Assembly (NCBI GenBank): GCA_015499985.1
Contig: JAAAUF010000094.1
Location: 1-33,234, forward strand
Direction: 5' to 3'
Source: Haplosporangium gracile
Taxonomy: Eukaryota; Mortierellomycota; Mortierellomycetes; Mortierellales; Mortierellaceae
DNA: 33,234 nt
The notes under the pieces were generated by a model. It was not told the origin of the DNA. It searched no databases and saw nothing but the letters and a program-made list of their open reading frames with translations. Positions 20,162 through 30,395 of the stretch are shown here, one piece after another. The translations under genes were made by a program, and so were the position numbers. Numbering within the stretch: position 1 is the first letter of the stretch; the number at the start of each line of letters is the position of its first letter.

Positions 20162-22000
20162 ATGACCTCCCATCCTTCCTCAGGATGGAGGAGGACTGTC
20201 GGTGCCCAATGGTCCTCCGTCAAGCGCCAGCAGGATGCCAGTAGTCCGATCCCTCCCCCTCCCATGCAGCAAGGAATGTACTCCTCCCTCCTCGTCGCCC
20301 TCTCCAGACCGGACCTTGACCAAGACTATCAACAGCAGCAGCAACAGCAACTCTTACTACAGCACCAGCAAGAACTGCAGCAGTTACAACAACAACAGCA
20401 TCACCAACAGGAGCAGCAAACCTTACTGTTGCAACAGCAACAGCAACAACAACAACAACAACAGCAGCAGCAGCACCAATCGCTGTCCGAGCACCAGACT
20501 GCGACTAGTTCATATCCTGGATCGATGCTCGACCATGCAGCAACCCATAATAATACCCAGTCCGAACACCAGCGGGCCCTTCAACAGTTCAACGAGAACC
20601 AGAAGCAACAACAACTTTACCTCCAGCAGCTTCAGTTGATGCAGCGACTACAGTCCATGCCTGGGAGCACAACTAGACCCTGGTACCCGACTTTTGGACC
20701 AGCCATTACCACGTCTTGCAGCGACAGCACTATCTTACTCGACAGTCCACACCAGTACCGCTTGATCAACAGTGCCAAGCTTAATCGCCACGCTGTGGGG
20801 CCTCACTGGCGGTCTATCCAAACAGCATCCACCTACTCTCCTACTCCTTCTCCACCTTCGTCATCACCGCAACTCCAAGCAAGAACTCTTGCTCCTTCAT
20901 CATCTTCCTTGTCTTCTTCTTCTTCGTCGTCGTCGCTGTCGACCATGCCTGGTACTACCACAGCCCTACATGCATACCTTTCGTCCACGTACTCCTCTGC
21001 GGCGTCAATTGATCAAGCTCGGGCCACCTCCTTTCACCAACACCAACACGGACACGGACACGGACACGGACATGAGATGGAACCAAATGCTGTCCCCGAC
21101 GGCAGACAAGGTGCCCAGGACGAGCCCGTCCATCATCAGTACTATCAGTCTCACTCCTATCCTCATGATCCTCACCATCACCCTCATCCGGCTTATCATC
21201 CAGGGAACTCGAGAGAAGCCCGGGACACAATTCCGCTGGCCAATCGCGCTTCACCGTTAACTCCCGCTTCTGAAAGATTCGCGGACAGCTCTCGGAAGAT
21301 GAAACGCAAGGCCGCCTGGCAAGATCAGGATAACAGCAACAACAACAATAACAACGAAAACGGCGACGACGACGATGATGAGGACGACATCGACAACGAA
21401 AGGAGCAATAGAAACCGCCAACATGAGAATGAATGCGAACGACAGATTAAACCATCGATGATTTCCTCTGATACCTCTCAAGGTTTCCAGCCCATGTCCT
21501 TAACAACAGGAGGTCCATCCCGATCTGAGTCACAAACAGCATTGCGGTCTTATTCTATTCAGTGCTCGGTTCAGCAGTTTGTTCCCATCACGACTTCCTC
21601 AGCCAATCAAGGAATCGACACAGCATCTCATCTTTTTGCTCCTAGCAGGAGTAGCATGTCTGAACAAGACCAGGATCAGGATCAGGATCAGGATCAAGAT
21701 ATGGGTAGCGTTGATTTTATCAATCTGGGTACTAATGCGACATCCCTGCCCACGCCATCCTCTCGTCCTAGTCCAATGAGCATGGAGACTAGTAGTGTGG
21801 ATCAGGAGGATATGGATGTAGTTTTGACAATAGCAGAGACAGAAGGACCCAAGCAGTCGAAACGGACCAAGCCCCGACTGACCCCCAATGTCTTTGGAAC
21901 CTTGTCGATCGCAGAAACCTTAAGAGAGCAGTCAGGCGAACGGATACAGGATATCTTTCAAGAGTGTTTCTACAACGCTGCCTCCTCCTCTACCCGCTAG
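20162..22000 (+). CDS. PolyQ, repeat-rich protein of unknown function
   Basis: A single 612-codon frame opening after a long C/T-rich leader, with ATG in the context ATCATGACC. I do not recognise a family. In order: a short N-terminus with WRRTVGAQWSS; a Gln-rich region of about 50 residues (about 57-106) containing pure Gln runs; Ser runs; a His-Gly repeat (about 296-304); a His/Pro-rich segment; an Asn run followed by an acidic Asp/Glu cluster (about 393-415); an Asp-Gln repeat (about 503-513); and a non-repetitive C-terminus with basic SKRTKPRLTP followed by a likely helix (TLSIAETLREQSGERIQDIFQECFYN). The composition resembles fungal transcriptional regulators or prion-like proteins, but no DNA-binding domain is visible, so this is inference. 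An AATAAA lies about 110 bases after the stop. Confidence 0.75.
   Translation: MTSHPSSGWRRTVGAQWSSVKRQQDASSPIPPPPMQQGMYSSLLVALSRPDLDQDYQQQQQQQLLLQHQQELQQLQQQQHHQQEQQTLLLQQQQQQQQQQQQQQHQSLSEHQTATSSYPGSMLDHAATHNNTQSEHQRALQQFNENQKQQQLYLQQLQLMQRLQSMPGSTTRPWYPTFGPAITTSCSDSTILLDSPHQYRLINSAKLNRHAVGPHWRSIQTASTYSPTPSPPSSSPQLQARTLAPSSSSLSSSSSSSSLSTMPGTTTALHAYLSSTYSSAASIDQARATSFHQHQHGHGHGHGHEMEPNAVPDGRQGAQDEPVHHQYYQSHSYPHDPHHHPHPAYHPGNSREARDTIPLANRASPLTPASERFADSSRKMKRKAAWQDQDNSNNNNNNENGDDDDDEDDIDNERSNRNRQHENECERQIKPSMISSDTSQGFQPMSLTTGGPSRSESQTALRSYSIQCSVQQFVPITTSSANQGIDTASHLFAPSRSSMSEQDQDQDQDQDQDMGSVDFINLGTNATSLPTPSSRPSPMSMETSSVDQEDMDVVLTIAETEGPKQSKRTKPRLTPNVFGTLSIAETLREQSGERIQDIFQECFYNAASSSTR
20329..20483 (+). 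repeat. CAG/CAA (polyQ) tract
   Basis: Mixed CAG and CAA codons with a few Leu, Glu and His interruptions, encoding the Gln-rich region of the 612-residue protein. Such tracts are prone to length variation. Confidence 0.9.
21047..21073 (+). repeat. CACGGA hexanucleotide tandem repeat
   Basis: Four full CACGGA units and a diverged end, in frame, encoding His-Gly repeats. Confidence 0.85.
21668..21700 (+). repeat. GATCAG hexanucleotide tandem repeat
   Basis: Four exact GATCAG units flanked by GACCAG and GATCAA variants, in frame, encoding Asp-Gln repeats. Confidence 0.88.
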
Positions 22001-22245
22001 ACGATATTTTTTTTTGTTATGTTATTATCTCGTCCTCCAACCATTCCCTTAGTCCCCCTTTTGCACATACCTCAAGAGGGGCGCCCTGTATCTTACTCAG
22101 CTTTTTGTAGAATAAAAAAGAAAAACAAATTGAAACCCAGTTACCAGCCAAAGAAATGCTCGATCGGTACTAAGAAACTAACAGTGTCAATTGAGAATGA
22201 CTAAAGGTAGACCGTCAACTGAAAAACACAGAAGTTTTCTTATTT
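22001..22245. other. 3' flank of the 612-residue gene
   Basis: Untranslated 3' region of the upstream gene, with no supportable ORF. The RNR1 upstream motif cluster begins immediately after it. Confidence 0.4.
22111..22116 (+). terminator. AATAAA poly(A) signal for the 612-residue gene
   Basis: An AATAAA about 110 bases after the stop codon. Confidence 0.45.
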
Positions 22246-22997
22246 GACGCGTTGGAGTAAAAAAAATTTTTTTCGCTTATAATAAAAAAAGTCAAATGGA
22301 CGCGCTATAGTTAACTAAACGTTCCTTGTCTTTTTTGACGTCCCATTATTTCTTGGACGCGTCCCTGATCGTCCCTGATCGTTGTTGTTTGTTTGTTGTT
22401 ATTCCTTCCGCGTCAATTGACTTCTATCTTTATTCCTATTAGTTTTTCTACAATCACAATGCCACGCACTTCTTGTCAGGCAGTCTACTTTGTCAAAGTC
22501 AAGAACGATCAGAGCGAATGAGAGAACAGAGAGACAACAAAAGTCCAGGTACTCTTGTCTCGTTTTCGTCGTACTATGATCTTTGGAAGTGTTCCTTCTC
22601 TCACTCACACACACATACACACACGTTCTCCGATTGTATCGGATTCAGACGGTGGATGACATTCGTGTCTCTCAAAAGCTGCCTGAAAGAATAGTAGATC
22701 ACAGGGCTCATGTTGGATTTAACTAAATGTATGTTTTAGCAAACGACTAACAAGCAAGAGTGAGGATGTTGTCGAATCCAACTGGACCGAAGTCGCTGGT
22801 AAAGAGAGAGCGAGGGGAGGAGAGCAGTAGGGATGTATGTGAAGACGTCTTTTAAAAGAGGGGACCATTATTTTCTGTTGACTGCTTCGAGACACAAAGA
22901 AACGACAGTCCGTGTTAACTTATCCACGGTCGCGTCCCTTAGTGTTGATTTCTAATTTTGTGGGAAAAGAGGGGAAAATAACACCCGAGGACGCGTC
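22246..22997. promoter_or_regulatory. Cluster of MCB-like (ACGCGT) elements upstream of RNR1
   Basis: Six copies of GACGCG or its complement CGCGTC, at 22246, 22299, 22356, 22409, 22931 and 22990. Three of them contain the full MluI cell-cycle box ACGCGT (22247, 22357, 22991). They lie about 180-930 bases before the RNR1 start codon. In yeasts, MBF binds such boxes and drives G1/S transcription of DNA-synthesis genes, RNR1/cdc22 being the classic target. That the same control operates here is inferred. The rest of 22998-23173 is a C/T-rich leader. Confidence 0.6.
22361..22380. repeat. Ten-base direct repeat GTCCCTGATC x2
   Basis: Two perfect adjacent copies of GTCCCTGATC overlapping the right edge of the second ACGCGT box. 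Confidence 0.8.
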
Positions 22998-23173
22998 TGT
23001 GGCGTCCGTGGCGTTCATTTCATTTCGTCCATAAAAGGAAGCTCTGCTTTCTCACTCTTTTCTTTTTCTTCACTCCTCTCTTCCCTTCTCACTTCCCCAC
23101 TCACCCCCTACCCTCTCTTACATCTGCACTCACCTACACCCCATCCATCCCTCCCAACAGTACACCCAGAACC

Positions 23174-26100
23174 ATGTTTGTCAACAAACGAGGTAAATAA
23201 GCGACCGTAGCTACGACTGTTCATATGTGGCACTCATCCAATCTTTATTCCTCACCAAGGCTAAATTCAATTACTCACTCATCCGTAACCCCTTGTTTCC
23301 CTTCTTCGTCTATGCCCTACGTCAAATTCGCTTTACATGATACTCCAAGATGGTAAGCAGAACATATTGTCGCTCTTTTTTTTTCGAAGGCACAGTTTTT
23401 GGAATCAACCTCATTGCGAATCCCTCATGCAGAATCAACAGCTCTCTCATTCAAAGAAAATGCAAACATAAAACCAACCTCTTACTCTTCATTGACGCCT
23501 ATTTTCATTTTTTTTTCTCCTTCAACCAAAAGGTCGCAAGGAGCCGGTTGCATTTGATAAGATCACTTCCCGCCTTCTCAAGCTATGCTATGGCCTTGAT
23601 ATGAACTTTGTTGATCCTGTGCAAGTTACCCACAAGGTAATTCTTTTTTTTTTATTACTGTCATTCAGTTTTACGTCGTCATCGAGTTATTGACAGAAAA
23701 GTACATTGGACTGACATGCCTATGCACTTCTTTGATGTTTGTCTAATGTAGGTCATCTCGGGTGTGTACATCGGCGTCAGCACTACTGAACTCGACAACC
23801 TGGCTGCCGAAACTGTAAGTCACTTTTTGTATGTAATACAGAAATGCGCCACCAATTTTGGAGGCACTTTGATTACACTTGCCACTAAAACGAGCAGACA
23901 AAGCTGACACACATATACATTCGATCCTTTATTATCCTACAGGCGGCATACATGACGGTGAAGCACCCGGATTATGCGATCCTGGCTGCTCGCATCGCAG
24001 TGTCGAACCTACACAAGGAAACAAAGAAGGTCTTCTCCCAGGTCATTAAGGACCTCTACGAGTACATCAACCCCAAGACAGGCAAGCACGGCTCCATGAT
24101 TGGCGAATCTACCTACGCCACCATCATGACCCACGCCGACCGTCTTGACTCGGCCATCGTCTACGACCGCGACTTCAACTACAACTACTTTGGCTTCAAA
24201 ACCCTCGAGCGGTCCTACCTCCTCAAGATCAATGGCAAGATTGCAGAGCGGCCCCAGCATCTCATCATGCGTGTCGCGGTCGGAATCCATGGGGAGGACA
24301 TTGATGCCGCGATCGAGACTTATAACTACATGTCTGAAAAGTATTTCACCCATGGTTCTCCTACGCTCTTTAACGCCGGTACTCCACGCCCGCAGATGTC
24401 GAGTTGCTTTCTTTTGACCATGAAGGAGGACTCGATCGAGGGGATCTACGACACTCTCAAGACCTGTGCCATGATCTCCAAGACTGCCGGCGGTGTTGGT
24501 CTCAACGTCCACAACATCCGTGCCTCTGGGTCGTATATTGCCGGCACCAATGGGTACTCGAACGGTCTCATCCCTATGCTCAGGGTCTTCAACAACACTG
24601 CCCGATATGTCGATCAAGGTGGCAACAAGCGTCCTGGAGCATTCGCCATGTACCTCGAGCCTTGGCATGCCGATGTCTTTGATTTTCTGGACCTCCGCAA
24701 GAACACTGGCAAGGAAGAGACCCGCGCCCGCGATCTGTTCTTTGCGCTCTGGATCCCTGATCTGTTTATGAAGCGTATCGAGGAGGACGGTGACTGGTCT
24801 CTATTCTGCCCTGCCGAGGCACCCGGTCTGCAGGATGTCTGGGGTGAAAAATTTGAGACGCTCTACACGACCTACGAACTCGAGGGTCGAGCACGCCGGA
24901 CCATCAAGGCCCAGAAGCTGTGGTTTGCAATCCTGGAAGCCCAAACCGAGACGGGCAACCCCTACATGCTCTACAAGGACGCCTGCAACCGCAAGTCGAA
25001 CCAGCAAAACCTGGGTACCATTAAGTGCAGCAACTTGTGCACCGAGATTATCGAGTACTCAAGCCCCGACGAGATTGCAGTTTGCAACCTGGGCAGCCTT
25101 TCTCTCCCTGCCTTTGTTGAGAACGAGACCACGTACGACTTCAAGATGCTGCACAAAATCACCAAGGTCCTGACAAGAAATCTGAATAAGGTCATTGATG
25201 TCAACTACTACCCTGTCCCCGAAGCTGCCAACTCAAACAGGCGTCACCGTCCCGTCGGCTTGGGAGTCCAGGGTCTGGCGGATGCATTCATCAAGATGAG
25301 GATGCCTTTTGACTCTGTCGCGGCCCGCAAGTTGAATGTTCAGATCTTTGAGACCATCTACCACGCTGCTCTCGAGACCTCCTGTGAACTGGCCCAAGAG
25401 GAGGGCCCTTACACGACCTATGAGGGCTCGCCCGTCTCTAAGGGCATCCTGCAACCCGACATGTGGGGTGTCACTCCCAGTGATCTCTGGGACTGGACCA
25501 CCCTCCGCGCCAGCATTGCACAACATGGAGTCCGAAACTCGCTCCTGGTCGCGCCCATGCCTACCGCCTCAACGTCTCAGATCCTGGGTAACAACGAGTG
25601 TTTTGAACCCTACACATCCAACATCTACACCCGTCGCGTACTGGCAGGAGAGTTCCAGATCGTCAACCCCTGGCTATTGAAAGACCTAGTCGACCGAGGA
25701 CTCTGGAACGACGCCCTCAAGAACCGGATTATGGCCGAGAACGGATCCATCCAACGGATCGCCCACCTGCCTGAGGACCTCAAACTGCTTTACCGGACCA
25801 CATGGGAGATTCCCCAGAAAGCCATCATTGACATGGCTGCAGACCGAGGCGCGTTCATTGACCAGTCGCAGTCGTTGAATATCCACATGTCCGATGTTAA
25901 TTATGGCAAGCTGACTAGCATGGCGTTCTATGGGTGGAAGAGAGGCCTTAAGACCGGGATGTATTATCTTAGGACCCGGGCTGCTGTTGACGCCATCAAA
26001 TTTACAGTCGACGCCTCTGCTCTTGATTCGACTAAATCTGCCGTTACTGGTGGTGGTGTTGCTGCTTCTGGTGGTTCTGATGGTGGCGGCAGTGGTGGTT

Positions 26101-26204
26101 CTGTTGGTGGTGTGAGGAGCGAGAAGGAGGTCAAAGAAGCGAATGAGGCGGCGATGGTCTGTTCTATTGACAACCGTGATGCTTGCATTGCCTGCAGTGG
26201 ATAG
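23174..26204 (+). CDS. RNR1: Ribonucleotide reductase, large (R1) subunit
   Basis: Exons 23174-23192, 23350-23352, 23533-23636, 23752-23814, 23943-26204 (816 residues). It reduces ribonucleoside diphosphates to deoxy forms together with the small subunit, the committed step of dNTP supply. The N-terminus ([28 protein letters not shown]) is the ATP-cone allosteric domain. Catalytic residues: Cys218 (SSCFL), Asn427, Cys429 and Glu431 (KCSNLCTE), Cys444 ([10 protein letters not shown]), tandem Tyr in GMYYLRT. The C-terminal thiol pair CIAC sits in the last six residues. These numbers equal the human ones as I remember them only if a 3-nt exon supplying Asp7 is included. The tail carries an unusual Gly/Ser-rich linker (about 766-787) before the thiols. 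Length is near human (792). The promoter has MCB-like motifs. It is tandem with the polyQ gene and convergent with DIP2. Confidence 0.97.
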
Positions 26205-26241
26205 AAAAAAACGCAAGGTATAAATATCATTTTATTTCATA

Positions 26242-26247
26242 AATAAA
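26242..26247 (+). terminator. AATAAA poly(A) signal for RNR1
   Basis: An AATAAA about 40 bases after the RNR1 stop. If used, transcription ends before the small downstream ORF. Confidence 0.45.
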
Positions 26248-26348
26248 CAATAACGGAAACAAGTACATTCACATTTTTTTCCCCTAATTTTCATGGAAAT
26301 GGAGTAGCTTCATCTCTCAAGAAACACTTCTTTCACTCCGCTCTAACG

Positions 26349-26561
26349 ATGACCTCGTCCTCCTCCTCCTCCTCTTCTTCCTCCTCCTCCTCGATCCAAT
26401 CCCGTCGCAGCCAGACCAACAAAAAGTCTCTGATGTTGGTTCTGGTCACTGCGTTGGCGGTCGTAGGCACCACTACCGCCATCACCACCACCACCCAGGC
26501 TGCCCCCGCCAACATGCACCTGAAACAAAGAGTACGCTACGAACTTTATCCCAAAGGCTAA
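26349..26561 (+). CDS. Doubtful 70-residue ORF with signal-peptide-like segment
   Basis: Lies in the 720-base gap between the converging RNR1 and DIP2 genes. The product starts with a Ser run coded by a TCC/TCT repeat, then a basic patch (SRRSQTNKK), a hydrophobic segment (SLMLVLVTALAVV), a Thr-rich stretch and AAPA, which would suit signal-peptidase cleavage. Only about 16 residues would remain (NMHLKQRVRYELYPKG). It could be a small secreted peptide precursor, a first exon of something longer, or chance. There is no family match that I can name. Confidence 0.25.
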   Translation: MTSSSSSSSSSSSSSIQSRRSQTNKKSLMLVLVTALAVVGTTTAITTTTQAAPANMHLKQRVRYELYPKG

Positions 26562-26787
26562 ATGGAATGTTATTTTGTTGAGCCATCTCCCTAGTCCCTC
26601 CTTTCTCTTTCTACCTTATGTCAGATCTGTGGGTAAAAAAAGAGTAACCATCTTTTTGTTTAGTTTCTAGAGAGAGAGGAGAGAGAGAGAGGAACAATGA
26701 AGATTTTTCTATAAGATTAACACGTCGATCTAGTCGTCGTCAAAGCAAAGCATACAGGTGCTGATTTTTTTTTTTGTCTTTCTTATT

Positions 26788-26793
26788 TTTATT
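26788..26793 (-). terminator. AATAAA poly(A) signal for DIP2
   Basis: TTTATT on the plus strand gives AATAAA on the minus strand, about 135 bases past the DIP2 stop. Confidence 0.35.
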
Positions 26794-26927
26794 ACAAAAG
26801 AAAAATCATCTAAAAAAATGCAAATGCGGGGTGAGTGGGTGATGAAAAATGTGTGCAAAATGTGTATATGCGGTGTGTTTGAGGAGAAAGGGAGAAAAAA
26901 AATGGTGTTTTTGCTTGAATTTTTTTT

Positions 26928-29900
26928 TTACATCTTCAAGAACTTGCGCTTCTTTTCAGAGTCCTGCTTCTTCTCTTCTTCCTTGCGCAAGGCCTCCTCG
27001 TCAAAGAACTCTGACGTGTTGTTGGCCTCGTAGTCGCGACGGATATAGTTGAGTGCAGCAACGTTGAATCCAACAACATCCTATGTAGAAAAAAGAGCGA
27101 ATGCGAGTGAAAATTAGTACCTTGATTCATGAAACGCCACCAAATTTATCAATCAGAATTACATATCAAGTATGCAGAAAAGAAAAACGTACCTTTTGCT
27201 TTTGAAGACCGGCGCGGAGGTTGCGACGGACAGAGTCGAGCATGGGGCGCATGATCCTGTTGGCCACAATCTGATTGTGGTGGGACTTGATCAGGAAGAA
27301 CAAGACTCGGCAGACCAGGTTGACGTTGTATTCGCGCTGGACAAAGACATCGAGCCAGTTCAACAGACTGGTGACAGCCGCAAAGGGCAAGACCAAGAGA
27401 GCCTCGTCCAACTCGGCAGGGCGGATACGCTGCAATTCGTTCCAAACATGCTGCTCGGGGGTCTGACGCATCGAGATCAACAGGGGCGACCGCTGGGGCT
27501 TGCTCAAACCACGCTCACCGCGAGCAACAGAAGCGTTGTAAGCCTTCCAGGCATCAATCTCCGCATCGGCCAACTCGAGAGCCTCCATAATGCGTTCTCC
27601 GGACTTGAGGGTATCCAAGGTCTGCTTTCCGGCCGAGGCCAACTCGTCACCGTTGCTGGTTGAGGGCGCTCCAATATTGCCCTCGCCATTGTCTACCATA
27701 CCATTCTTCTCGAACGACGCCGTCAAGGTGGCCTCGTAGAGATCATCCAACTCTTGCTCACGTTCCTCCTCCAAAAAGACCTGGTCCTCCGTCTTTTGCC
27801 AGATACGTAATGAACGATCATGCGAGGCTGAGACCACAATGTTTCCATAGGTTCCAACAGCAAGCGCCCAGACCTCTCCGTGATGACCCTCCAACTTCAG
27901 AATATTCTCAAACTTGTCTCCATCCCAGTACTTGACTGTCCGGTCCTTGGACGCTGTGAAGAAATAATGTGTGTTCCAGACGAACTGGACCGCCATGACC
28001 GACTCCTGATGGGCAAACATCGACTTGTGACAATCTCCGAAATCCAGACCCCACAATTTGACATTCTTGTCGGCCGAGCAGGTCACCAACAGGTTCGAAT
28101 CCGACGAGATATCCATCGACAGAACGGGCAGCTTGTGACCATAGAGCGATAGGAAGAACTTGAGTGTGTCGTGGTAAAAGACCTTGACCGTCGCATCCAA
28201 CAACGAGACAGCCACCATCTTTTGATCGGGCGAGTAACGGACACAGAGGACATCGTCCGACATCTTGAGTGTACGCATATGAACCAACGACAGACGCTTC
28301 TTAACTGACGACCCGACCTCCTCCTCCACCATGTCGAAATCCCAGAACCTAACCTCTTTGTCTGCGCTTCCTGTCACCAATCCACGTCTGTCGGGGCGGA
28401 TCTGAAGCGACCAAATCGCGCCATCGTGAGCCTCGATAGACTCGATCATTGACGACGATCCCAAATCAAACAACTCCAAATGACCTGACTTTGTTCCCAC
28501 AATGACCTATTGTTACATGCATGATATTATTTTAGAGTTAATATGCAGCATAATAATGTCATGCCTCTCTACAATGAACATTCCTGTGCAGAAAAAAAAA
28601 AGGCAGACTTACATGGCGGTTTCCAGGCAAAAAGGCACAGCAAAGAGCGTAGCCGCACTCCATTGTCCTGATGCATGATGTGGTCTTGACATTCCAGATC
28701 TTCAAAGAGTCTACAGCGAGAAGGTATTAATTCTGGTTAGTTTTGCTGTGTTAACAGAACTTTCGGTGTAGATGCACAATTTTCTAAAGCAAAAAGACTT
28801 ACTGTTGGAGGCGGAACAGAGCAACTCGTCGTCAGAGCTAAGGGCAACAGTACGGATATCAGATCGATGTCCAGCCAATTCCAGAGTGTAGGCCTTGTTA
28901 GGCTCATCAGCAACCTCCTCATTCTTGGCAGCGTTGGGGTGGGGAACAGTCCAGACCTCGACGGTATTGTTGTTGAGCGAAGTAACCAACTGAACATGTC
29001 CGGCCTTCTCCACATCCTTGACAGGTGCGAAATCGAACGATCTCAACTTGGCGCCCGTCCGGATAATGTGCCAAGGTGTGATCTCATCCGTTGCCTGAAT
29101 ACCCTCCTCCCCAATGGCAGCCTCCTCAGCCGCAGCACCTTCAGTATCGCCCTTCTTCAGAAGCTGCTGTGCCTTCTCCCTCTGACGTCTCTTTCTGCGC
29201 GACATCTTCTTCTTGATCTCGTCAATAGTACGTATCCTGAACAGCTCAATTGACTTGTCCGAGGCTTGACATCCCAAAAACTGCTGCGACGAGTGAAACT
29301 CCAAAGTCGTAACCCTCTCCTTGGACTGTCGAGGGATCGATCCGTAGAATGTGATGGCCTTGGGGATAGCGTTGACCAATTTGCCTTCCTCGTCAAGGGC
29401 GTTGTGCTCCTCCTCTACCTCGCCGACTTCTTTGGCCTCCTCACCGACTGCCAATCCTGTCTTCAAAACGTTGGCGTTGATCTTCCAGACCTTGATATCA
29501 GGATCGCCACCTCCAGAGACCAATATGGTTTCGTCCGCATTAACATCACAGCCCCAGACTTCGTTCCTGTGAGCGACCAAGGTCTCCATGCAGTGCTGAG
29601 TTGAGAGATCCCAGAGTTTGATGAGTGTATCCTTGGACGATGAGAGAACATATCCATCTGTGGGCTTGCCACCCTCGATAATCGAAGGTCGCGATAAGAA
29701 CCGAACTGATGTGACCTGATCCTTGTGTCCACGAAGACTATAGTGGAGAAAAAGGACCCAGAAAAGCAAAAATCATGTTAGATTCGTATGTTCCATTCCA
29801 AGTAAAAAAAAACTGAATGTAAAACTGCTGAAAAAAAAAGAGGAAATAATTCTCTTACCGGTAGAGACCAACCTCTCCCTCGACATCCCAGACAATCAGA

Positions 29901-30395
29901 TCGGTGTCCCTGGATCCAGAAACCAAACGACTTCCAGACTTGTCGAAAGCAAGGGCAGTGACGGCGGATCGATGGCCGTTGAAGGTCACCAAGACGTCGC
30001 TGGTCTTCATGCTCCAAATACGGATCGATCCGTTGGCATAACCGACTGCGTAGCTGTCCCGATCCGTGCTGCGAGAAATGCATGTCACCTCCGCCTTGTT
30101 GTCGCTATCGTGCCATGTTCCGACCTATTTTTTTTGTTAGATGTCAACATTTCAATGTTAGATATCCGTCTGCTGCGACAGAACAAAACAAAGCAAGGCA
30201 TGTTGTCAGAATACGCCTTCGCAATAAAAAGATGGACATTACCAGCTCTCCTTTCTTCAGATCCCAGATGCTGATATCTTCAAGAGCAGGGCTGATGGCG
30301 TATTTGCCAGCGGCATCATAGATAATGTTGGAGTTTCCACTGGCGACCACACCAAAGATGGTGCGGGGAGTGTAGCGTTGATATGCCTTGACCAT
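26928..30395 (-). CDS. DIP2: U3 snoRNP protein DIP2/UTP12 (WDR3), WD-repeat protein
   Basis: Six exons in gene order: 30395-30243, 30124-29859, 29737-28803, 28710-28613, 28506-27193, 27080-26928 (972 residues; human WDR3 and yeast Dip2 about 943). It is a subunit of the UTP-B complex of the SSU processome in the nucleolus, needed for 18S rRNA maturation. Many WD40 blades are visible (ISIWDLKKGEL, GSIRIWSMKTSDVLV, TDLIVWDVEG, LIKLWDLSTQHCMETL, PDIKVWKIN, SLKIWNVKTTSCIRTM, EVRFWDFDM, NVKLWGLDFG, TVKYWDGDKFENI, SLRIWQKTEDQ), as expected for two propellers. A basic charged insert (KKKMSRRKRRQREK) interrupts the first half. Residues about 824-922 form the Utp12 domain (LLNWLDVFVQREYNVNLVCR, VANRIMRPMLDSVRRNLRAG). 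The last exon encodes a short charged tail ending KKRKFLKM. It is divergent from CBC2. Confidence 0.96.

Noticed and set aside
20329..20483. Tandem repeats as a CRISPR-like array
   Set aside because: They are in-frame codon repeats within a eukaryotic gene, without spacers.
24009..24668. A 219-codon ORF antisense to RNR1
   Set aside because: It mirrors a highly conserved RNR1 exon and has no features of its own.
28092..28102. GGTTCGAATCC, an exact tRNA B-box
   Set aside because: It lies in the DIP2 coding exon on the opposite strand. No A-box, acceptor stem or cloverleaf is visible upstream.
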